5,677 nucleotides of DNA. Origin: Candidatus Fermentibacterales bacterium (GTDB lineage: Bacteria; Fermentibacterota; Fermentibacteria; Fermentibacterales; JAFGKQ01). Positions within the stretch are counted from its first letter, which is position 1; each line of letters opens with the position of its first letter. The notes under the pieces were generated by a model. It was not told the DNA's origin, ran no database searches, and saw only the letters and a list, made by a program, of their open reading frames with translations. A program made the position numbers and the translations under genes. Below, piece by piece: positions 1 to 5,677 of the stretch. The stretch spans positions 1 through 5,677 of the forward strand of contig JAFGKQ010000302.1 in NCBI GenBank assembly GCA_016928495.1, written 5' to 3'.

Positions 1-799
1 CGCGGCCGGCGCCGCATGAGTAGAGGAGGTCCCTGTCGCGGTCATCGCGATCTCCGAAACGCTTCCAGAACTCGACCAGGCTCTCTCTGCGCCGCGGATC
101 GGACAGGTCGAGCTCGACGATCTCGCGCGGCTCGAGCCTGACCCGCTTGGGCCCCGCGGAGCCGTCCAGTCCGGCGTTGAGCATCGCGTCGAACCTGAAG
201 TCGAGGCCCAGCTCGTCAGCGATACCCCTCATTCCGTCCAGGTCCCGCAGGTTCTGTCTCATCACAGTGCTCTTGAGCCCGACGCGGACTCCCTGCTCCA
301 GCAGCGCCCGGACCCCTCGCAGGGCGTCCGCCAGGACCCCTGACCGTCCGGTCACCTGGCGGCAGGTCTCCTCGGATGCCCCGTAGAGCGTCACCTCGAC
401 GATGAACGGAGGGTGTCGCCCGAGCAGCCGCGCCAGATCCCGGGTGACCAGCGTGGCGTTGGTGAAGAGGCTCACGATCATGCCAAGTCGGACGGCGTGG
501 ACGTAGATCTCCGGGAAGTCCTCTCTCAGCAGCGGCTCTCCGCCGGTGAGGAGCATCCACAGACATCCGGCGGACGCGACATCGTCCAGGATGCCCCGCA
601 CTTCCGAGCAGCCAAGCTCGAGCCCGGCGCTCTCGCCGGACGGGCTCGTCCGGGGCATGTAGCAGTGACGGCAACGCAGATTGCAGCGCGAGGTGATCTC
701 GAAGGTCCCTGAAAGGGGCAGGTGCTCCCTCAGCGCCGCCTCGTGCAGCCTGCGGCTGAACTCACCGTAGCGGCAGGCGAGGGGACCCGGATCGGTCAC
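1..799 (-). CDS. Radical SAM/SPASM peptide maturase, 3' end outside window
   Basis: This is a radical SAM enzyme that would cleave S-adenosylmethionine at a [4Fe-4S] cluster to start radical chemistry, probably on a peptide. Seen: the cluster motif CNLRCRHC with Cys39, Cys43 and Cys46, followed by Tyr47; the SAM-binding TGGEP motif at 85-89; FTNAT at 112-116; and VEVTLYGAS at 135-142, a strand typical of the SPASM-type subfamily. The last codons read CGAGR (262-266), the usual opening of a SPASM domain that binds auxiliary clusters; the remaining cysteines lie beyond base 1. The start is GTG at 797-799. It overlaps the stop of the PqqD-like gene as GTGA, with GGAAGAG just upstream, so translation is probably coupled. 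Relatives include PqqE and other RiPP maturases. A PqqD partner next door supports a peptide substrate, but the reaction (crosslink, thioether, epimerisation) cannot be read from the sequence. Confidence 0.93.
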   Translation of the reverse strand, partial: MTDPGPLACRYGEFSRRLHEAALREHLPLSGTFEITSRCNLRCRHCYMPRTSPSGESAGLELGCSEVRGILDDVASAGCLWMLLTGGEPLLREDFPEIYVHAVRLGMIVSLFTNATLVTRDLARLLGRHPPFIVEVTLYGASEETCRQVTGRSGVLADALRGVRALLEQGVRVGLKSTVMRQNLRDLDGMRGIADELGLDFRFDAMLNAGLDGSAGPKRVRLEPREIVELDLSDPRRRESLVEFWKRFGDRDDRDRDLLYSCGAGR

Positions 800-1128
800 T
801 GCTCTTCCGGGGGGCCGGCCAGTCTGACCATGCCGGCAGAGACCAGCGAGGACAGGAACCCGCGGAGGTCGGATTCGAGGTCGGACTCGGTCATTCCGTA
901 GCCTCTCGCCATCTCTCCGAGCATCTCGTCGAAGCCAAGGCGCCTCTCCAGCATCTCCCAGACGCGGATGGCCGAGCCCCTGAGCACGAAGATGGCGTCG
1001 AGCCCGGATGCCCGTCTCGCGGTCGGCACGAGCAGCAGCTCCCCGGCGATGTGCCTGGCCACGATGTCCGGCGACTTCTCAAAGGTGTCGGAAGGACGGA
1101 AGCCGGGAGAGACATCTCCGGCAGTCAT
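796..1128 (-). CDS. PqqD-family peptide chaperone (RiPP recognition element)
   Basis: A 110-residue cytoplasmic protein of the PqqD family. Such proteins use a small winged-helix fold (RRE) to bind the leader of a precursor peptide and deliver it to a radical SAM/SPASM enzyme. Seen: an N-terminal strand region around DIVARHIAGELLLVP (21-35), the core IFVLRGSAIRVWEMLE (46-61) in place of the family's usual aliphatic-x-x-W/aliphatic helix, and a C-terminal helix near 83-101 ending in AGMVRL, like the L-x-x-G-L-L/V end of PqqD proteins. The length fits the family (about 90-110). The ATG start has a strong Shine-Dalgarno, GGAGAGGAAG, 5 bases away. The gene is sandwiched between a small frame (ATGA overlap) and the radical SAM gene (GTGA overlap), so the three are probably made together. 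It is not PqqD itself by context: no other pqq genes are visible. Confidence 0.85.
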   Translation of the reverse strand: MTAGDVSPGFRPSDTFEKSPDIVARHIAGELLLVPTARRASGLDAIFVLRGSAIRVWEMLERRLGFDEMLGEMARGYGMTESDLESDLRGFLSSLVSAGMVRLAGPPEEQ

Positions 1129-1238
1129 CGTTGCTTCCTCTCCGTGGTGCCCGGCTGGCGGGGCGCTGCCCCGGCCTGGACCGCGGCGTCCACTGGGCTG
1201 TACGCAACGTCTTCGACATCCGCGGTCGGACCTTTCAT
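1125..1238 (-). CDS. Small 37-residue ORF, candidate RiPP precursor peptide
   Basis: An unrecognised small frame whose TGA stop overlaps the ATG of the PqqD-like gene (ATGA). It starts MKGPTADVEDVAYSP and ends in TTERKQR. It has an acidic N-terminal third (D7, E9, D10, D17), an Ala/Gly/Pro/Gln-rich middle and a basic tail, with no cysteine and no signal peptide. About three quarters of its codons end in G or C and many begin with G, as in real genes here. An in-frame TGA lies six codons upstream, so the ATG at 1236-1238 is the only canonical full-length start. E9 and Y13 are spaced E-x3-Y, as in the crosslinked pair of PqqA. Weak point: GGTAGG abuts the ATG with no spacing, so translation may rely on re-initiation from the hydrolase stop about 40 bases upstream. 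It could instead be a chance frame in a leader region. Confidence 0.4.
   Translation of the reverse strand: MKGPTADVEDVAYSPVDAAVQAGAAPRQPGTTERKQR
1134..1143 (-). promoter_or_regulatory. Shine-Dalgarno of the PqqD-like gene
   Basis: GGAGAGGAAG lies 5 bases before the ATG at 1126-1128. It is the best ribosome-binding site in the left half of the window and fixes the PqqD-like start. It lies inside the last codons of the upstream 37-residue frame, so a ribosome finishing that frame would uncover or reuse it. Confidence 0.6.
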
Positions 1239-1279
1239 CCTACCGAAGCCCGCTCAATGCAGCAACCGGTCAGGGAGAG

Positions 1280-2110
1280 CTAGGGCAGGGGGATCACGCC
1301 CAGGGCCGCCAGCAGCGAGGCGGCGATCGCCAGAGAACAGGCGAGCGCTCGCGTCACGACAGTCCTCCTCCATCTCCTCCTCCAGAGGACATCCCCCAGG
1401 ATCTCGCCGAGGTGATGCAGGTACCCGGTCGTGTGCCCGGTCCCTATGAGGGCCGTCGCGTCCATGTTGAGGATCCCGGAGTGGCTCTGCCTTCGCAGGA
1501 TGCCCTTCCGCCCCGCCGCCTCCCTCCACCTGAACCGGATCGCCTGGCCTATCCTGAACCGCAGGCCAAGGCTCTCGTCCTCCTGGCTGTAGAGGTTGTA
1601 GAGCCGGCCCCGTATCTTCTCCGCTATGCCTGCCCAGTCCATTCCGGAGTCAGCGCTGACCGCCGCGGCCAGGAGAACGACATCCAGTACCCTGTTCCCC
1701 GGGGGCATCGCGGCCAGCGCATGGTATGCAAGGCTGGCGCCCAGGGAATGGGCAACGACCGTGACCCTTCCCCTTCTCGAGGCGAGGCACAGCAGGGCGG
1801 GCCCCCATCGCTCGCCTGTCTCCCTGGCTCTGTCGTTGACTCTTACCCAGTCGATGGCGTCGGCCAGGCCCATGACTCCGCCTCTCTCCACGCCGGAGTC
1901 CCACCATAGATGGCATATCCGCCCGTGCCAGCCGGCACGGCGGAACGCGGAGCACCATCTCCGCAGGTCCTTTTCCTCGTAGTCGCTGGTATGGAAGCCC
2001 GGAACGAAGACGAGCGTCTCACGGAGCCCCTTGGCCGGCTCCAGCTCCCTGAGCAGAGGCTCCCTCTGGTCGTCGAAGGTCCGTCCGCAGTCCACTTTGC
2101 GCCAGGTCAT
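1280..2110 (-). CDS. DUF726-like alpha/beta hydrolase with C-terminal membrane anchor
   Basis: A 276-residue serine hydrolase of unknown substrate. Seen (numbering from the ATG at 2108-2110): an oxyanion-loop-like strand LVFVPGF (33-39); the nucleophile elbow VVAHSLGAS with Ser122; RLYNLYSQED (169-178), where Asp178 is a candidate acid; and NMDATALIGTGHTTGYL (215-231), where His226 is the likely catalytic base. The order of a strand LDVVLLAAAVS, then NLYSQED, then GTGH resembles the DUF726 (TMCO4-type) branch of alpha/beta hydrolases. An Arg-rich patch (WRRRWRR) precedes a hydrophobic C-terminal segment at about 253-274, so the protein is probably tail-anchored with its enzyme domain in the cytoplasm. 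A GTG five codons upstream (2123-2125) is open too, but the ATG is better served by GGAG at 9 bases. The gene has its own likely promoter, and its stop is only about 40 bases before the small RiPP-like frame, so it may head that transcript. Confidence 0.8.
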   Translation of the reverse strand: MTWRKVDCGRTFDDQREPLLRELEPAKGLRETLVFVPGFHTSDYEEKDLRRWCSAFRRAGWHGRICHLWWDSGVERGGVMGLADAIDWVRVNDRARETGERWGPALLCLASRRGRVTVVAHSLGASLAYHALAAMPPGNRVLDVVLLAAAVSADSGMDWAGIAEKIRGRLYNLYSQEDESLGLRFRIGQAIRFRWREAAGRKGILRRQSHSGILNMDATALIGTGHTTGYLHHLGEILGDVLWRRRWRRTVVTRALACSLAIAASLLAALGVIPLP

Positions 2111-2114
2111 CAGG

Positions 2115-2123
2115 CCTTGCTCC
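2115..2123 (-). promoter_or_regulatory. Shine-Dalgarno deciding the hydrolase start
   Basis: GGAGCAAGG lies directly before the ATG at 2108-2110 (GGAG spaced 9 bases, AAGG spaced 4). The upstream GTG at 2123-2125 has no purine-rich site in front of it and is itself part of this sequence, so the ATG is preferred. Confidence 0.45.
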
Positions 2124-2125
2124 AC

Positions 2126-2440
2126 TCCACGATGATATCAGAGCTTGCCACTGCTCCGGATCAGCCAGGGAGGACCCCATTCGCAAAGGCAGGGACGAAG
2201 CCGGCCAATGGAGGATCCGTCTGGCACTACGGCTTTCCCCATACTATACCACCGCCGAATCCGGGTCAGGATGATCTGTCTTGGAGGATCCCCCGCCCCG
2301 GGGCTCTCAGACTAGCGGTCGGCCCTCGATATGGCCGTGTCCTGGGAGTCCATGGACGAGGCGGGGTGCGAGAAGGGCCCCTGGCGAGGAGGCTGAGGAT
2401 GAAGCGCCTTGCCGTCAGAGCGTGCCCTTCGATGCCGACC
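2126..2440. other. Non-coding stretch between rhomboid and hydrolase genes
   Basis: About 315 bases without a convincing gene. In minus-strand order it holds the region downstream of the rhomboid stop with no hairpin-plus-T-run terminator, then a promoter-like element at 2243-2269, then an untranslated leader of about 125 bases before the hydrolase. The leader could fold: bases 2207-2213 can pair with 2175-2181, and 2214-2219 with 2157-2162, nested. TGGAGGATCC occurs twice, at 2209-2218 and 2282-2291, on either side of the promoter. Confidence 0.5.
2243..2269 (-). promoter_or_regulatory. Extended -10 promoter ahead of the hydrolase gene
   Basis: On the minus strand TATAGT (2243-2248) is preceded directly by TGG (2249-2251), giving the extended -10 pattern TGnTATAnT of housekeeping sigma factors. 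A weak -35, CTGACC (2264-2269), sits 15 bases upstream, shorter than the usual 17, but an extended -10 tolerates a poor -35. It is one of the few AT-rich spots in a GC-rich window and lies between genes. Transcription would start near 2236 and run into the hydrolase and perhaps on through the small frame, PqqD-like and radical SAM genes. Confidence 0.45.
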
Positions 2441-3196
2441 CTACCGGACCGGGATCCGACCCGGCCGCCGGCGTGACATCCATCCGATCAGAAGGAAGCC
2501 GGCCAGGAAGCCGCCGATGTGGGCCAGCCATGCTATCCCGGCGTCAGAGCCGATGCTGACCACCTGCAGAAGCAGCCAGATGCCGAGGAAGAAGAACGCG
2601 GGAATCCTGACTATCTGGAAAAAGAGGAACAGCGGGATGAGCGTGGTCACCCTCGCCAACGGGAACTTTCTCATGTAGGCGCCCATGAGCCCGGATATGG
2701 CCCCTGACGCCCCGACTACGGGCACGACGGAGGACGGGTTCAGCAGCACGTGCGCGAGGACGGCAGCGATGCCGCATGCCAGGTAGAACACCAGGAACCT
2801 CCCCCTTCCCAGCAGGTCCTCCACGTTGTCCCCGAATATCCACAGGAACCACATGTTGCCGACCAGGTGGAACAGGCCCCCATGAAGGAACATCGAGGTG
2901 AGGAGGGTGAGGAGGGGCGGGAGGCTCTGGCGGGGCAGGTCCACCCTGGCGCTGACCCTCTGAGTGTTCTGCATGCCGTAAGTGTCGATAGACCTGATCT
3001 TCCGATCGACTTCCACGGTGCTCTGCCCGGCCAGTTCTGGCTCCGTTATGAGAACGGGGACGGCCCCGTACTCCATGGCGGTGCTCTCCAGACCCTCCGC
3101 TGCCGCCAGGAGAAAGACCAGGGCATTGATGAGCACCAGAGAGCGGGTGACGAGAGGGAAGGACCTGAGGGGATTCTCGTCTCTCAGTGGGATCAA
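2441..3196 (-). CDS. Rhomboid-family intramembrane serine protease
   Basis: A 251-residue inner-membrane protease that would cleave transmembrane segments of other membrane proteins. Seen: the N-terminal signature MIPLRDENP common to one bacterial rhomboid branch; a first membrane helix at about 17-34; the motif FLHGGLFHLVGNMWFLWIFGDNVED, with His105, His110 and Asn114; the catalytic serine in GASGAISG (Ser164); and the catalytic histidine in AHIGG (His226). Further helices lie near 131-152, 157-176, 184-213 and 220-239, giving six in all. All residues needed for the Ser-His dyad and oxyanion hole are present, so it should be active. A polar loop of about 55 residues separates helix 1 from helix 2. 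The start is TTG, supported by the conserved MIPLRD beginning and by GAGGAG just upstream. The substrate is unknown; the kinase genes upstream give no clear clue. Confidence 0.93.
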   Translation of the reverse strand: MIPLRDENPLRSFPLVTRSLVLINALVFLLAAAEGLESTAMEYGAVPVLITEPELAGQSTVEVDRKIRSIDTYGMQNTQRVSARVDLPRQSLPPLLTLLTSMFLHGGLFHLVGNMWFLWIFGDNVEDLLGRGRFLVFYLACGIAAVLAHVLLNPSSVVPVVGASGAISGLMGAYMRKFPLARVTTLIPLFLFFQIVRIPAFFFLGIWLLLQVVSIGSDAGIAWLAHIGGFLAGFLLIGWMSRRRPGRIPVR

Positions 3197-3308
3197 GCTC
3201 TCCTCGCTCTCAGGTGCGTCAGTGCCGTCGGGTGAGGACCGGGGAAGCCCGAAGATGATGAGTGGCCGGCACCCCGTCTATGCGGACACGGGCGGGGATA
3301 CGACGGGC

Positions 3309-5276
3309 TCAGGCGTCGAGCGCCTCCCTGACCGTCTGCAGCAGCGTGCGCACACTGAAGGGCTTCCTGAGCAGCCGCACCACGAGCTGTCCGGGATCGT
3401 ACCGGAATAGCTCCGGCTCCAGAGGGTACCCGGACATGAAGACCGCCTTCGAAGGCCCACCCTCGTCCCGGAGCTTGTCGAACAGCTCCCGTCCGTCCAT
3501 GCCGGGCATCGCGACGTCGCTGACCAGAAGGCCGACGGTCTGACCCGGCTGCAGCCCCCTGAAAGCCTCGATGGCCTTGCCAGGCCCGGACGCATACAGC
3601 ACGCGGTAGCCGCCGGCCGAGAGGGCGGCCCTGACAAGCCTGCCCACCGCAGGCTCGTCCTCCACCACGAGCACCGTCTCTGAGCCCCTTGGCAGCGGCT
3701 CGCTCTCCGAAGGCGCCTCCGGGCGAGCCCTGTCCTCCTCCGCCGCGGGAAGGAAGACCGTAAAGGTGCTTCCCCTCCCGGGAGTGCTCCTTATGTCTAT
3801 GCAACCCTCGTGCTGCCGGACGATCCAGAAGACCGTGGGAAGACCGAGCCCCGTTCCCCCGGTTCTGGCCTTGGTCGTGTAGAAAGGCTCGAAGACGCGG
3901 CCCAGGGTCTGCTCGTCCATGCCGAGCCCGGTGTCCTCCACGGAAAGGTAGGCGAACCGGCCCGAAGCACACGGGGGATGTGATATCTGCGCGTTCTTCT
4001 CTAGATGCTCCACGCCGGTCCGTATGATCAGCTCTCCGCCGTCCGGCATCGCGTCCCTGGCGTTGAGAACGAGGTTCATGAGCACCTGGTGGACCTGAGA
4101 CGTGTCGGCAACGGTCAGCACCGGATCGTGCGTCTCCAGCTCGCTCCTGAGGAGCACGTTCTCGCCTATCAGTCTCTCGAGCATGCGGGCGAAGTCCGTA
4201 ACGATCGCGTTGAGGTCTATCAGCGCCCGCTGCGGCAACTGCTTCCTGCTGAATGCGAGCAGCCTCCTGGTCAGGTCGGAGGCTCTCTGTGCGGCATCCC
4301 TGATCTCCCTTATCTCCTCGATGATCGGAGTGCCGGGGTCCAGCTCGAGAAGGGCCATGTCCGCATAGCCCAGAATGGGCGAAAGCAGGTTGTTGAAGTC
4401 GTGAGCCACCCCACCGGCGAGCTGCCCGATCGCTTCCATCTTCTGCGCCTGGAGCAGCTGCTCCTGGAGCAGCTTCCTCTCGGTGATGTTGCTGGCCATG
4501 ACTATCACGCCCTGAAGGCTGCCGCTCTCGTCGTGGAAGGCTGAGGCGTGCAGCTCCAGATCGACGGTGGCTCCCGCCAGCGAGGTGTACCGGACATGCT
4601 CTCCCGACAGCACCTCGCCGGCGATGACCCTCCTCAGTAGCTCGACACCTCCGGCGTCGATGACCGGCTCGAGGTCGCCGAGCCGCATCCCCAGGAGGCG
4701 TACGTCCTCCCCCTCCTTCAGCCCCATCATCCGCTTCATGGCAGGGTTCTCGTAGGTTATCCTGCCCTCGGAGTCCAGGTAGAGAATGCCCAGCGGCGCC
4801 CTCTCGACCAGGTTCCTGTTGAAGGACTCCGACCTGGCCAGGGCAGTCTCGGCCCTCTGTTTCGCTCTTCTCAGGGTCGCGGCCGCAAGCGCGTTCTCAA
4901 CCGCCTGCCCGAGCCTCGCAAGGCGGTCTTTGAGCAGGTAGTCGGCAGCACCGCTCTTCATGCACCTGACGGCCACCTCTTCGCTTATCGTGCCGGTGAC
5001 GACTATGAAGGGAGTATCGAGGCCGCGGCCCACGAGGATCTCCAGGGCGCGCGATGCATCGAACATCGGCATCTTGTAGTCGGAGATGACGATATCGAAG
5101 CTCTCCGCGGAGCTGAGGAGCTCGGTGTACCCGGCCTCGCTGCAGGTAGCCTCCCAGGAGACGCCAAAGCCCGCCCTCTCCAGCTCCCTTACTATGAGAG
5201 CCACGTCCTCGGGCCTGTCCTCCAGTATCAGCACGCGGATCGGGACCCCGGGAGAGGCTCCGCCCTCAGTCTTCAA
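3309..5276 (-). CDS. Hybrid histidine kinase, REC-PAS-HisKA-HATPase-REC
   Basis: A 655-residue cytoplasmic two-component protein with no membrane segment. Order seen: receiver 1 at about 13-128 with acid residue Asp20, phospho-acceptor Asp66 (ISDYKMP), Thr94 and Lys116; a short helical linker; PAS at about 150-265, ending in NITERK; HisKA with the phosphorylated His292 in GGVAHDFNNLLSP; HATPase with N-box Asn405, G1 box EDTGLGMD (447-454), F box FEPFYTTK (462-469) and G2 box GTGLGLP (474-480); and receiver 2 at about 534-655 with Asp540, phospho-acceptor Asp587 (VSDVAMPGMDG), Ser615 and Lys638. All catalytic residues are intact. The start is TTG, with GGAGAGGA adjacent and an 11-base overlap with the upstream kinase gene, suggesting coupling. 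The first receiver, of the CheY/Rcp1-like kind ending in YLLKDRL, probably takes phosphate from that kinase and controls this one. The final output partner is not in the window. Confidence 0.95.
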   Translation of the reverse strand: MKTEGGASPGVPIRVLILEDRPEDVALIVRELERAGFGVSWEATCSEAGYTELLSSAESFDIVISDYKMPMFDASRALEILVGRGLDTPFIVVTGTISEEVAVRCMKSGAADYLLKDRLARLGQAVENALAAATLRRAKQRAETALARSESFNRNLVERAPLGILYLDSEGRITYENPAMKRMMGLKEGEDVRLLGMRLGDLEPVIDAGGVELLRRVIAGEVLSGEHVRYTSLAGATVDLELHASAFHDESGSLQGVIVMASNITERKLLQEQLLQAQKMEAIGQLAGGVAHDFNNLLSPILGYADMALLELDPGTPIIEEIREIRDAAQRASDLTRRLLAFSRKQLPQRALIDLNAIVTDFARMLERLIGENVLLRSELETHDPVLTVADTSQVHQVLMNLVLNARDAMPDGGELIIRTGVEHLEKNAQISHPPCASGRFAYLSVEDTGLGMDEQTLGRVFEPFYTTKARTGGTGLGLPTVFWIVRQHEGCIDIRSTPGRGSTFTVFLPAAEEDRARPEAPSESEPLPRGSETVLVVEDEPAVGRLVRAALSAGGYRVLYASGPGKAIEAFRGLQPGQTVGLLVSDVAMPGMDGRELFDKLRDEGGPSKAVFMSGYPLEPELFRYDPGQLVVRLLRKPFSVRTLLQTVREALDA

Positions 5277-5677
5277 TCCTCTCCCCCTCGTCCGTAATGC
5301 CGCTCTGGCCGGCCTCCCACAACGTCAAGCAGAAGCATGTTCCCTCGTTCTCCCGGCTGCTGACGACCAGCTTCCCCCCGTGTCTCCTGACCACCTGCTC
5401 GACTATCGCCAGCCCGACCCCGGTGCCCTCGTAGTCCTGTCCGTGCAGCCTTGAGAACACCTTGAAGATCTCGTCGGCATGCTTCTGATCGAAGCCCACG
5501 CCGTTGTCTGCCACGCAGATCATCTCCTCGCCATCGATGACCCGCGTGCCTATCTCGATGCGGGCAGGCCGACTGGTCCTGGTGAACTTCAGAGCGTTCG
5601 AGAAGAGGTTGACCAGGGCCTGTCTGACGAGCCTCGGGTCCACATGGCAGGCAGGCAGCGCGCCTACCTCCACCTCC
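5266..5677 (-). CDS. Sensor histidine kinase, C-terminal ATPase domain (5' end outside window)
   Basis: The frame runs open through the right edge, so this is the last 136 or so residues of a longer kinase; the GTG at 5671-5673 is an internal valine, not a start. Seen: the N box VRQALVNLFSNALKFT, the G1 box VADNGVGFD, the F-box region FKVFSRLHGQDYEGTG and the G2 box GTGVGLAIVEQVVRRHGG, followed by the final strands of a HATPase_c fold. The SRLHG...EGTGVGLAI pattern is the type found in PAS- and phytochrome-like cytoplasmic kinases. It binds ATP and would autophosphorylate a histidine encoded outside the window. There is no C-terminal receiver: the protein ends about 20 residues after the ATPase fold. 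Its stop lies 11 bases inside the next gene, whose N-terminal receiver is the obvious candidate acceptor. Confidence 0.93.
   Translation of the reverse strand, partial: EVEVGALPACHVDPRLVRQALVNLFSNALKFTRTSRPARIEIGTRVIDGEEMICVADNGVGFDQKHADEIFKVFSRLHGQDYEGTGVGLAIVEQVVRRHGGKLVVSSRENEGTCFCLTLWEAGQSGITDEGERIED

Noticed and set aside
796-1128. True pyrroloquinoline quinone synthesis locus (pqqD/pqqE)
   Set aside because: The small frame does not look like PqqA apart from E-x3-Y, and no pqqB, pqqC or pqqF is visible; the pair is better described only by family.
968-1909. Long plus-strand open frame of 313 codons
   Set aside because: It is antisense to the PqqD-like gene, the small frame and the hydrolase. 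Its product is Pro/Arg/Gly-rich without any domain, as expected for a shadow frame in GC-rich DNA, while the minus strand shows clear motifs.
2138-2242. Minus-strand frame of 34 codons in the hydrolase leader
   Set aside because: Its ATG follows the -10 hexamer directly, so it would lie upstream of the transcript start, and it has no ribosome site.
2295-2304. GCCCCGGGGC palindrome as a terminator for the rhomboid gene
   Set aside because: It has no loop and is not followed by a T run on either strand; such GC palindromes are expected by chance here.
1910-2476. Plus-strand open frame crossing the intergenic stretch
   Set aside because: It begins antisense to the hydrolase and ends in the rhomboid gene, has no recognisable domain, and passes through the promoter-like region.
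3197-3308. Terminator or promoter between the hybrid kinase and rhomboid genes
   Set aside because: Only a bulged short stem near the CCCGTGTC/GACGGGG bases is seen, without a T run, and no good -10/-35 pair was found.
3193-3972. Minus-strand open frame of 259 codons over the end of the hybrid kinase
   Set aside because: It lies in another frame of the hybrid kinase gene, whose own frame carries intact HATPase and receiver motifs; this product is low-complexity Arg/Gly/Ala.

Overview
The window comes from a GC-rich bacterium. The gene families are bacterial (rhomboid of the MIPLRD type, sensor kinases, a PqqD/radical SAM pair) and the codons favour G or C in the third position, with frequent AGG/AGA arginine. 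Non-ATG starts are common: two TTG and one GTG among the genes whose start lies in the window. I cannot name the phylum from the sequence alone. No rRNA, tRNA, transposase, CRISPR array or origin is visible.

Every credible gene lies on the minus strand, so the reading order is right to left. At the right edge is the C-terminal ATPase part of a sensor histidine kinase (5266-5677, cut by the edge). It overlaps by 11 bases a 655-residue hybrid kinase with the order receiver, PAS, HisKA/HATPase, receiver (3309-5276). Together they look like a phosphorelay without a DNA-binding output. After about 110 bases comes a rhomboid intramembrane serine protease (2441-3196). A non-coding stretch of about 315 bases follows, holding a good extended -10 promoter and a foldable leader in front of a DUF726-like alpha/beta hydrolase with a C-terminal membrane anchor (1280-2110).

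The left part is the most interesting. A 37-residue open frame (1125-1238), a PqqD-like peptide chaperone (796-1128) and a radical SAM protein with the start of a SPASM domain (1-799, cut by the edge) follow each other with 4-base ATGA and GTGA overlaps. PqqD-like proteins present a precursor peptide to a radical SAM maturase. The tightly coupled small frame is therefore a candidate precursor for an undescribed ribosomally made, post-translationally modified peptide (RiPP). It contains an E-x3-Y spacing like the one crosslinked in PqqA. This is inference: the peptide matches no family I recognise and its ribosome-binding site is poor.
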